This document shows, one piece after another, positions 6,093 through 11,591 of a stretch of 11,591 nucleotides of DNA (the first letter of the stretch is position 1; every line of letters starts with the position of its first letter). Made by a program: the position numbers and the translations under genes. Source of the DNA: Lentisphaerota bacterium (GTDB lineage Bacteria > Verrucomicrobiota > Lentisphaeria > Oligosphaerales > Oligosphaeraceae); the NCBI GenBank assembly GCA_012800625.1, contig JAAZIY010000250.1, positions 1 to 11,591 of the forward strand, in the 5' to 3' direction. The notes below the pieces were generated by a model. That model searched no databases. It was not told the DNA's origin and saw only the letters and a list, made by a program, of their open reading frames with translations.

Positions 6093-6179
6093 TATAATGT
6101 AAACGAAACTGGCGAGACTGCCGCCTAAAATCGTCAAATCGCCAAACCTTAGAGGTTTTTAGTGTCATTTAGGCTTTTT
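6093..6179 (+). ncRNA. Possible small RNA or leader unit (TATAAT to T-tract hairpin)
   Basis: A perfect TATAAT (6093-6098) lies 10 nt after a perfect TTGACA (6077-6082). That spacing is too short for a normal promoter, so the -35 would have to be weak. About 75 nt downstream GCCTAAA (6123-6129) pairs with TTTAGGC (6168-6174), enclosing a hairpin AAACCT-TAG-AGGTTT (6144-6158), and T5 follows at 6175-6179. A short terminated transcript is possible, but no known RNA family is recognised. Confidence 0.2.
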
Positions 6180-6198
6180 GGACACTAAGACACATTAA
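6180..6198. repeat. Intergenic repeat remnant (R7)
   Basis: GGACACTAAGACACATTAA holds one clean and one decayed unit of the family. It abuts a T5 tract just as the array at 3171 does. From 6199 to 6256 I see nothing further. Confidence 0.65.
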
Positions 6199-6256
6199 AG
6201 TCCTGCCTTGCAGTGCCAAAAAAATCCTTGATTTGCTCTAAAAATATTATTTCCAT

Positions 6257-6284
6257 TTGCAAAAACTTATTCCTGTAATAGATT
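6257..6284 (+). promoter_or_regulatory. Candidate promoter of the hydCBA operon
   Basis: TTGCAA (6257-6262) and TAGATT (6279-6284) are 16 nt apart. The match is weak, but this is the best pair I see close to hydC. It gives a leader of about 100 nt. The same -35 hexamer appears in the Rrf2 gene promoter (11264-11269). Confidence 0.3.
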
Positions 6285-6392
6285 TATATGTTTACGTTTT
6301 TTTTGTCGGCATCTAAGCTTGGGTTTCTGCCGTTTTTTAGCAGCTTCCTTATTGCTTGGTTAAGAGGTATATGTAATTCAACTGGAGGTATC

Positions 6393-6926
6393 ATGACTTG
6401 TTGCTGCGAGAAGACTGAAAGCGCCCTGGAAAAGCTTTCCAGGCTGGAGCCGGAGAAGACGGCTAGCCTGAACGCTTTTCTAGACCAGCTCCCCATAGGC
6501 AAGGATGTTGAGAGCAACCGCGCCCATCTTATTGTTGCACTGCACCAGGCACAGGGCATTTTCGGCTATTTGCCCAGCGAAGTGCAGCAGATTATTGCCG
6601 AGCGCCTGAAGCTGACTCGCTCGGAAATCTACGGGGTAATCAGCTTTTATTCTTATTTCACCGATCAGCCCATAGGCCGCTTTAAAATCAATGTGTGCTG
6701 CGGCACGGCTTGTTTTGTGAAGGGCGCCAACCTGGTGGTCGAGCAGTTCAGCCGTGAGCTTAAGATCAAGGAGGGTGAGACCTCCGCTGACGGGCGTTTT
6801 TTCCTGGGCGTGTTGCGCTGCGTAGGCGCCTGCAGCCTGGCCCCGGTGGTAATGGTCAACGAGCGGGTTTACGGCAACGTCACCCCGGCAATGGTTTCCA
6901 AGATTATTGCCGACTGCAAAGACTGA
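6393..6926 (+). CDS. hydC: [FeFe] hydrogenase subunit HydC (NuoE-like [2Fe-2S] protein)
   Basis: HydC is the small electron-transfer subunit of the soluble HydABC hydrogenase and binds a [2Fe-2S] cluster in a thioredoxin-like fold next to the HydB flavin site. I start at ATG 6393 (177 aa) because GGAGG lies 4 nt upstream; an earlier in-frame ATG at 6288 would add a hydrophobic stretch foreign to the family. The helical N-terminal part contains LIVALHQAQGIFGYLP (46-61) and ISFYSYF (83-89). The cluster Cys are Cys102-X4-Cys107 (VCCGTACFVKG) and Cys143-X3-Cys147 (LRCVGACSLAPVV), all four present. The protein opens with MTCCC, an unusual Cys cluster with no family role known to me. It is the first gene of the operon, 21 nt before hydB. 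Confidence 0.93.
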   Translation: MTCCCEKTESALEKLSRLEPEKTASLNAFLDQLPIGKDVESNRAHLIVALHQAQGIFGYLPSEVQQIIAERLKLTRSEIYGVISFYSYFTDQPIGRFKINVCCGTACFVKGANLVVEQFSRELKIKEGETSADGRFFLGVLRCVGACSLAPVVMVNERVYGNVTPAMVSKIIADCKD

Positions 6927-6947
6927 ATAGAAGGAACATAGAACACC

Positions 6948-8792
6948 ATGAAAATTAAGAAGCCTTCTGATTTAACTGCCAAAGTGGCAGAGCTACGAGC
7001 CGGGCTTTCCGGCAAGACCCGTCTTCAGGTGTCCTTGGGCACCTGCGGTATTGCTGCTGGCGGCAGCCCGATTGCCGCGGCTCTGCGCAAGCACATAGCC
7101 GAACAGGGTCTGGAAAAGAAATTCGAGGTGGTCGACGTGGGCTGCCTGGGGCTTTGTTATTGCGAGCCTATGGTCGAGGTGAAGAGCGCCAAGGGCAAGT
7201 CCATCATCTATGGCCATGTCAGCGAAGAGCAGATACCCGCCATCGTGGCAGCCGGCGCCAGCAAGACGGCAGAGGGACTAGAGGCGCTGAAAACCAGCCT
7301 CTATTACCCCGAAGAACAAGCCAAACCAAAGAAAAAAGTGGTGCAGACCCGCATAGCGCTGCGCAACAGCGGACGCATCAACCCCGAAAAACTCGAAGAC
7401 TACCTCTTGCAGGACGGCTACCAGGCCCTGGCCAAGGTGCTTAGCGACATGAAGCCCGCCCAGGTCTGCGATGAACTGGTGGAGTCTGGCCTACGCGGTC
7501 GCGGCGGCGGTGGCTTCCCCACCGGCAAAAAATGGCAGTTTGCCGCAGCACAGCCGAAGGGGCAAAAATACATCATCTGTAACGCCGATGAGGGCGACCC
7601 GGGGGCCTTTATGGACCGCGCCGTGCTCGAAGGCGACCCGCATGCCGTGCTCGAAGCCATGGCCATAGGCGGCTACGCCATAGGCTCGGACACCGGGCTT
7701 ATCTACATACGCGCCGAATACCCGCTGGCCATAGCACGGCTGAAAAAGGCCATCGAACAGGCCACCGCGGCCGGCCTGCTGGGCAAGAACATCTTCGGCA
7801 GCGGTTTTGACTTCAATATCGAGCTGAAATACGGCGCCGGCGCCTTTGTCTGCGGCGAAGAAACCGCGCTTATCCACTCGATTGAGGGCAAGCGCGGCGA
7901 GCCTACCTTCAAGCCCCCCTTCCCGGCAGTGCGCGGCCTCTGGGGCAAGCCGACCATCGTCAACAATGTCGAGACCCTGGCCAACATCCCGGCGATTTTC
8001 CGTCAGGGCGCGGCCTGGTTCAAGAGCATTGGCACGCCTGGCTCGCCAGGCAGCAAGGTCTTTGCCTTGGCCGGCAAGATCAGCAATGTAGGACTGGTCG
8101 AGGTGCCCATGGGCATCAAGCTGCGCGACATTATCTTCGAACTGGGCGGCGGCATCGCCAATGGACGCGAGTTCAAAGCCGTGCAGACCGGCGGCCCCTC
8201 CGGAGGCTGCCTCACCGCCAAAAACCTGGACACCGCCATAGACTATGAGTCGCTCAAGGCCCTAGGCTCGATGATGGGCTCCGGCGGCATGATCATCATG
8301 GACGAGGATACCTGCATGGTGAATATCGCCCGCTTCTTCCTCGAGTTCACTGTGGACGAGTCCTGCGGCAAATGCACCCCCTGCCGCATCGGCAACAAGC
8401 GGCTTTTCGAGATACTGGATAAGATTTGCGCCGGCCAGGGCACTCCCGAGATGCTCGACCAGCTCGAAGAGCTGGGCAATGTCATCAAGGACACCTCGCT
8501 CTGCGGTCTGGGGCAGACCTCGCCCAACCCGGTGCTTTCCACCCTGAAGAACTTTCCGGAGGAGTATAAGGCGCATATCTTCGAACACCGCTGCCCAGCG
8601 GCAGTCTGCACCTCTTTGCTCAACTACACCATCAACGAGAACTGCATAGGCTGCGGCATTTGTGCGCGCAACTGCCCGGTGAACTGCATCAGCGGCTTGC
8701 CCAAGACGCGTCATCACATAGACCAGAGCAAGTGCATCAAGTGCGGAGCCTGCATGCGCAGCTGCAAATTCGCAGCCATAGACAGGAAGTAG
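6948..8792 (+). CDS. hydB: [FeFe] hydrogenase subunit HydB (NuoF-like, NADH/FMN)
   Basis: HydB holds the NAD(H) site, FMN and several Fe-S clusters, and is the flavin subunit thought to bifurcate electrons in HydABC complexes. Domains of the 614-aa protein in order: a thioredoxin-like [2Fe-2S] domain with Cys33 and VGCLGLC (64-70); the NuoF core with the FMN/NADH glycine loop GLRGRGGGGFPTGKKW (181-196), NADEGDPGAF (212-221) and GAFVCGEETALI (298-309); an SLBB region (about 370-430); the NuoF [4Fe-4S] site ESCGKCTPCR (Cys473, 476, 479) with Cys519; and a C-terminal two-cluster ferredoxin (Cys566, 569, 572, 576 and Cys596, 599, 602, 606). All expected ligands are present and the length is normal. 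AAGGAA precedes the ATG. An 88-nt gap with a hairpin leads to hydA. Confidence 0.95.
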   Translation: MKIKKPSDLTAKVAELRAGLSGKTRLQVSLGTCGIAAGGSPIAAALRKHIAEQGLEKKFEVVDVGCLGLCYCEPMVEVKSAKGKSIIYGHVSEEQIPAIVAAGASKTAEGLEALKTSLYYPEEQAKPKKKVVQTRIALRNSGRINPEKLEDYLLQDGYQALAKVLSDMKPAQVCDELVESGLRGRGGGGFPTGKKWQFAAAQPKGQKYIICNADEGDPGAFMDRAVLEGDPHAVLEAMAIGGYAIGSDTGLIYIRAEYPLAIARLKKAIEQATAAGLLGKNIFGSGFDFNIELKYGAGAFVCGEETALIHSIEGKRGEPTFKPPFPAVRGLWGKPTIVNNVETLANIPAIFRQGAAWFKSIGTPGSPGSKVFALAGKISNVGLVEVPMGIKLRDIIFELGGGIANGREFKAVQTGGPSGGCLTAKNLDTAIDYESLKALGSMMGSGGMIIMDEDTCMVNIARFFLEFTVDESCGKCTPCRIGNKRLFEILDKICAGQGTPEMLDQLEELGNVIKDTSLCGLGQTSPNPVLSTLKNFPEEYKAHIFEHRCPAAVCTSLLNYTINENCIGCGICARNCPVNCISGLPKTRHHIDQSKCIKCGACMRSCKFAAIDRK

Positions 8793-8814
8793 TGCCAAGA
8801 AGCCAAGCAATTGT

Positions 8815-8838
8815 CCGGCGGCCTTCTTTTGCCGCCGG
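8815..8838 (+). other. Intercistronic hairpin between hydB and hydA
   Basis: CCGGCGGC (8815-8822) pairs perfectly with GCCGCCGG (8831-8838) around the loop CTTCTTTT. No T run follows, so it is not a standard terminator. It lies 22 nt past the hydB stop and 42 nt before the hydA start and could set mRNA processing or stability of the two halves. Confidence 0.6.
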
Positions 8839-8880
8839 GTCTGACGAGCAACAACCGGTTAATATTCGGAGTTAATACAG

Positions 8881-10659
8881 ATGGTAAATCTTAAGATAAA
8901 CAACAATCCGGTATCCGTTCCGGAGGGCAGCACCATTTTGGAGGCCGCCGCTCAACTAGGGTTGAAGATACCCACACTCTGCCACATCAACTGGGACTGT
9001 TTTCACGTCGAACACCGCAGCGGCTCCTGCCGTATCTGCGTGGTTGAGGTGGCTGGCAGACCCAACTTGGCACCGTCCTGCTGTACACCGGTGGCCGAGG
9101 GCATGGATGTGCACACCAACACCATGCGCGCCATCAGGGCCAGGCGCACTGTTCTCGAACTGCTGCTCTCCAATCATCCCAAGGACTGCCTGGTCTGCAC
9201 CAAAAACCAGAACTGCACACTGCAGACCCTGGCCAGCGAGTTCAATATCCATGACATACGCTACGAGGGCGAGCAGACTGAACTGGCCGTCGATGACAAC
9301 GGCGCCGCCATACGCCGCGACATGAACAAATGCATCATGTGCCGGCGCTGCGAGACCGCCTGCAACGTGGTGCAGACCGTCGGCGTGCTCTCCGGAGTCA
9401 ACCGCGGCTTCACTGCCAGCGTTGCACCGCAGAATTTCCTGCCCCTGGACCAGACCGCCTGCGTCTTCTGCGGCCAGTGCGTGCTGGCCTGCCCAGTGGG
9501 TGCGCTGACCGAGATCGGCTACAAGGACGAGGTCTGGCAGGTGTTGAATGACCCCAGCAAGACAGTCATTGTGCAGACCGCCCCGGCCGTGCGCGTCGCC
9601 ATAGGCGAGGAGTTCGGCATGAAGCCCGGCGAGATCAGCACCGGCAAACTGGTTGCCGCCCTGCGCCGCCTGGGCTTTGCCAAGATTTTCGACACCGACT
9701 GGTCGGCGGACCTGACCATCCTCGAAGAGGCCACCGAGCTTTTCGGGCGCATCAAGTCCGGCGAGAATCTGCCTATTCTGACCAGTTGCTGCCCCGGCTG
9801 GGTCAACTTCCTCGAGCACCAGTTCCCCGATTTGATGCATATGCCCTCGACCGCCAAGTCGCCGCAGCAGATGTTCGGCGCAATCGCCAAAAGCTACTAT
9901 GCCCAAAAGCTGGGTATAGATCCTAGTGACCTGATCGTGGTCTCGATCATGCCCTGCCTGGCCAAGAAGTACGAGGCCGGTCGCCCCGAGTTTGCCCCCG
10001 AGGGCGTGCGCGATGTCGACTACGTGCTCTCCACTCGCGAACTGGCCTCCATGATCAAAGAGGCCGGCGTCATGTTCAACCGCCTGCCCGACGAGAGTTA
10101 CGACGACCCGCTGGGCGAGTCCACCGGTGCCGGAGTTATCTTCGGCGCTTCCGGCGGCGTGCTCGAAGCCGCTTTGCGTACCGCAGCGGACTGGATACTA
10201 AACGAGCAGAAGGACGGCTCCATCGCATATTTTGAGGACGTAGCAGAAAGCCCCATTGATTTTGTCGCCGTGCGCGGTCTTGACGGCATCAAAGAGGCCA
10301 CTGTGAAGATAGGCGATCTTGAGCTGAAGGCGGCGGTGGCCTCCGGTCTGGGAAATGCGCGTAAACTGCTCGAGAAAATACAGAGCGGCGAGTCGCAATA
10401 CCACGCCATCGAGATCATGGCCTGCCCCGGCGGTTGTATCAATGGCGGCGGACAGCCCTACAGCAACTGTGGCTGTAACGACGGCAGCGATATACTCGAG
10501 GCGCGTAAAGAAGCTATCTACCGTGCCGACAAGGGACTGCCTATCCGCAAGTCACACCTTAACCCGTCCATCGTGAAAATCTACAAGGATTTCCTCGGTG
10601 AGCCGAACAGTGAGCTGGCACACAAGCTGCTGCACACACATTACTGCCCGAAAAAGTAA
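8881..10659 (+). CDS. hydA: [FeFe] hydrogenase catalytic subunit HydA
   Basis: HydA interconverts 2H+ plus 2e- and H2 at the H-cluster. N-terminal electron relay of the 592-aa protein: a [2Fe-2S] domain (Cys34, Cys50, Cys53, Cys67), the His-Cys3 [4Fe-4S] site (His99, Cys103, Cys106, Cys112) and two [4Fe-4S] sites (Cys151, 154, 157, 161 and Cys194, 197, 200, 204). The three H-cluster signatures are complete: TSCCPGW (301-307; Cys303 for proton transfer, Cys304 a ligand), MPCLAKKYE (357-365; Cys358) and EIMACPGGCINGGGQP (511-526; Cys515, Cys519). The C-terminus ends after the small-subunit-like region, without the extra [2Fe-2S] domain of Thermotoga maritima HydA. CGGAG precedes the ATG. No maturation genes (hydE, hydF, hydG) are in the window, so they must lie elsewhere. 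Confidence 0.96.
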   Translation: MVNLKINNNPVSVPEGSTILEAAAQLGLKIPTLCHINWDCFHVEHRSGSCRICVVEVAGRPNLAPSCCTPVAEGMDVHTNTMRAIRARRTVLELLLSNHPKDCLVCTKNQNCTLQTLASEFNIHDIRYEGEQTELAVDDNGAAIRRDMNKCIMCRRCETACNVVQTVGVLSGVNRGFTASVAPQNFLPLDQTACVFCGQCVLACPVGALTEIGYKDEVWQVLNDPSKTVIVQTAPAVRVAIGEEFGMKPGEISTGKLVAALRRLGFAKIFDTDWSADLTILEEATELFGRIKSGENLPILTSCCPGWVNFLEHQFPDLMHMPSTAKSPQQMFGAIAKSYYAQKLGIDPSDLIVVSIMPCLAKKYEAGRPEFAPEGVRDVDYVLSTRELASMIKEAGVMFNRLPDESYDDPLGESTGAGVIFGASGGVLEAALRTAADWILNEQKDGSIAYFEDVAESPIDFVAVRGLDGIKEATVKIGDLELKAAVASGLGNARKLLEKIQSGESQYHAIEIMACPGGCINGGGQPYSNCGCNDGSDILEARKEAIYRADKGLPIRKSHLNPSIVKIYKDFLGEPNSELAHKLLHTHYCPKK

Positions 10660-10681
10660 TACTGAATTCAGGAAGTAATCT

Positions 10682-10720
10682 ATGCCCTTTCGCCTCTTCC
10701 GGCGAAAGGGCATTTTTTTT
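10682..10720 (+). terminator. Strong intrinsic terminator of the hydCBA operon
   Basis: ATGCCCTTTCGCC (10682-10694) pairs perfectly over 13 bp with GGCGAAAGGGCAT (10701-10713) around the loop TCTTCC, followed by eight T (10713-10720). It lies 22 nt past the hydA stop. No T run exists on the other strand, so it serves hydA only. Confidence 0.95.
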
Positions 10721-10784
10721 GGCTGGATCCCGGAAATGCTTGTTTGAGCGATAAGTTGCGGCTGGAAGGCCTTTATCTTAGAGT

Positions 10785-11198
10785 TTATTTGTGTGCCTTA
10801 TGGTGCATTAGGTCTTGCAGCTTGACTTTGCGCATGGCTGAGCGTATGTCGGCGCTGAGCCTATCCCAAGCTAGGCGGGCAGAGCAGGCAGAGCTACGCG
10901 CACAATCCTGCGGCGCAAGCACACAGTCAAGCAGGGTAATTGGCCCCTCCATGACCTCGACTATGTCAAGCAAAGTGACAGTCTTAGGGTCGCAGGAAAG
11001 CCGATAGCCGCCCTGAGAGCCGCGTACCGAGCAGACTAGCTCGGCGCGGCGCAAAGATATGATCAAACGGCTGATATATTTCTCGGATATTTGCTGCGAA
11101 AGAGCTATGTCGCGTAACTGACGGGGTGCCGGAGAATCATGCAAGGCTAAATCTAGCAATATGCGAACACCATAACGGGCTTTGGTCGATAACCTCAT
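10785..11198 (-). CDS. Rrf2-family (IscR-like) transcriptional regulator with Fe-S Cys triad
   Basis: Rrf2 proteins are dimeric winged-helix regulators that often sense redox state, NO or Fe-S status through a bound cluster. I start at ATG 11198 (137 aa, MRLSTKARYGVRILLDLALH) since this is the family N-terminus and AGGAGT lies just upstream; the longer frame back to 11351 has no family match. The recognition helix region is QQISEKYISRLIISLRRA (35-52) and the wing is VRGSQGGYRL (58-67). Cys92, Cys99 and Cys105 match the three cluster Cys of IscR in place, with spacing X6 and X5. It converges on hydA, and its promoter carries a dyad that overlaps the -10 box. Hydrogenase control is an inference from position. 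The last residues (HKAHK) are encoded by sequence resembling the intergenic repeat. Confidence 0.9.
   Translation of the reverse strand: MRLSTKARYGVRILLDLALHDSPAPRQLRDIALSQQISEKYISRLIISLRRAELVCSVRGSQGGYRLSCDPKTVTLLDIVEVMEGPITLLDCVLAPQDCARSSACSARLAWDRLSADIRSAMRKVKLQDLMHHKAHK
10787..10806. repeat. Possible decayed repeat unit at the 3' end of the Rrf2 gene
   Basis: TTGTGTGCCTTA (10789-10800) resembles TTAGTGTGCCTTA in the array beside larB. In both genes it is read as AAG GCA CAC just before the stop codon. The match is short and could be chance. Confidence 0.25.
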
Positions 11199-11229
11199 AG
11201 TTTTACTCCTAAAAAAAACAATGTCTACT

Positions 11230-11243
11230 TTAACAGTTGTTAA
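11230..11243. promoter_or_regulatory. Candidate Rrf2 operator (14-bp dyad)
   Basis: TTAACA-GT-TGTTAA has perfect 6-bp arms around 2 bp. It lies 32 nt upstream of the Rrf2 start codon and overlaps the -10 box of the candidate promoter, a position suited to autorepression. I found no exact second copy upstream of hydC by eye. Confidence 0.45.
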
Positions 11244-11269
11244 TATGAGCCGCAGACTATGATTTGCAA
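11240..11269 (-). promoter_or_regulatory. Candidate promoter of the Rrf2 gene
   Basis: On the minus strand TTGCAA (11264-11269) and TATTAA (11240-11245) are 18 nt apart. Transcription would start near 11233, giving a leader of about 35 nt. Confidence 0.45.
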
Positions 11270-11591
11270 GCGCAATAAAAAAACAAGCCAGGAAAAATCG
11301 AAAATGGGTTTCCGGAAAAAAGGGGCTGTCACTGCGGGAATTAGTCCTCAAACCGCTGTTTTTTAATGCCTATGGGATGGCTCTGAAGTTAAAAAAAGAA
11401 TTGTCTTATGGCAAAGACAAAGAGAAAGACGGACGCATAAAACTTTGCAGTATGATTATATCGGAATTAATGACCGCGAATAATGGAGAATTACAGGCGG
11501 AAACCAGAGGACTGCCTCCCATGGTCTTGCGTGAAGCCATCGTTAATGCACTGATGCACCCTTCAAACCGTGTGGACAGGCCCAGGCAGAT
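11263..11591 (+). pseudogene. Fragment of a GHKL/AlbA_2-type ATP-binding protein, open to the window end
   Basis: This plus-strand frame is open from 11263 (TGA at 11260) to the window end. Its last part, LPPMVLREAIVNALMH followed by PSNRVDRPRQ, matches the start of the HATPase_c_4 domain of RecG-like/AlbA_2 transcription-regulator-type proteins, where LREA(L/I)VNALxHR precedes the ATP site. Those proteins normally have over 100 residues of DNA-binding AlbA_2 domain ahead of this point. Here only about 85 precede it, without AlbA_2 motifs, and the first in-frame ATG (11377) has no clear ribosome site. The usual HR is HP. The frame also overlaps the Rrf2 promoter. I read it as a 5'-truncated remnant, but the rest is outside the window. 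Confidence 0.45.

Noticed and set aside
6077..6098. TTGACA and TATAAT as a normal sigma-70 promoter
   Set aside because: Both hexamers are perfect but only 10 nt apart, far below the usual 16-18 nt; kept only as a weak -10 candidate.
5782..6168. Minus-strand 128-aa open frame upstream of nnr
   Set aside because: It overlaps the nnr N-terminus out of frame and otherwise translates repeat array R5 and the hairpin block; no protein-like composition or ribosome site.
6288..6392. Longer hydC start at 6288 with a hydrophobic leader
   Set aside because: The soluble HydC family begins near the ATG at 6393, which has GGAGG just upstream; a signal-like leader would not fit a cytosolic subunit.
8956..9906. 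Minus-strand 316-aa open frame
   Set aside because: It is the antisense shadow of hydA, created by high GC and codon bias.
11199..11351. N-terminal extension of the Rrf2 regulator up to 11351
   Set aside because: The extension has no family match, crosses the candidate promoter and operator, and the ATG at 11198 has a good ribosome site.

Overview
The window looks like a chromosomal stretch of an anaerobic bacterium of the PVC group, most likely Lentisphaerota. That assignment is an inference, resting mainly on a stand-alone pseudopilin (3267-3908) whose leader has the pattern common in Lentisphaerota, with no Gly before the FTLVE cleavage motif. An NAD-linked trimeric [FeFe] hydrogenase and a LarB protein fit an anaerobic, H2-metabolising lifestyle. 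I cannot name a species.

Layout. The left half (177-5849) is entirely on the minus strand. Read in the direction of transcription it contains a bifunctional NAD(P)HX repair enzyme (4326-5849), a tRNA-Thr(CGT) with its own promoter and terminator (4070-4144), the pseudopilin with a promoter and terminator, a TIM-barrel sugar isomerase-like protein (2237-3091), and a CoaBC-type protein with a degenerate decarboxylase half (943-2127) followed 55 bp later by larB (177-887). The right half holds the plus-strand operon hydC-hydB-hydA (6393-10659), closed by a strong intrinsic terminator. Converging on it is an IscR-like Rrf2 regulator (10785-11198) with three Cys placed to bind an Fe-S cluster. At the right edge a frame open to the window end (11263-11591) encodes the start of a GHKL-type ATPase domain and seems to lack its 5' part.

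How the genes work together. HydC, HydB and HydA form one soluble enzyme that passes electrons between NAD(H), probably ferredoxin, and protons/H2. The neighbouring Rrf2 protein is a plausible redox or Fe-S sensor for it. Its own promoter carries a 14-bp dyad, TTAACA-N2-TGTTAA, over the -10 box, which suggests autoregulation. The minus-strand genes are mostly housekeeping functions (CoA synthesis, NAD(P)HX repair, nickel-pincer cofactor).

The most unusual feature is a family of short intergenic arrays built from units of about 10 nt, ACAC(T/G)AAGNN, in either orientation (about 1-40, 174-235, 2171-2229, 3171-3200, 4261-4302, 5917-5970, 6180-6198). They lie at transcription-unit borders, often just 3' of a gene, and are absent inside operons. 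One array is read in frame as the C-terminus and stop codon of LarB, one forms a perfect 18-bp inverted repeat, two share an outer flank (CCCGTCCAAA), and two directly abut a T-tract that follows a hairpin. The 5850-6392 gap combines an array with a dense run of hairpins and a possible small-RNA unit.
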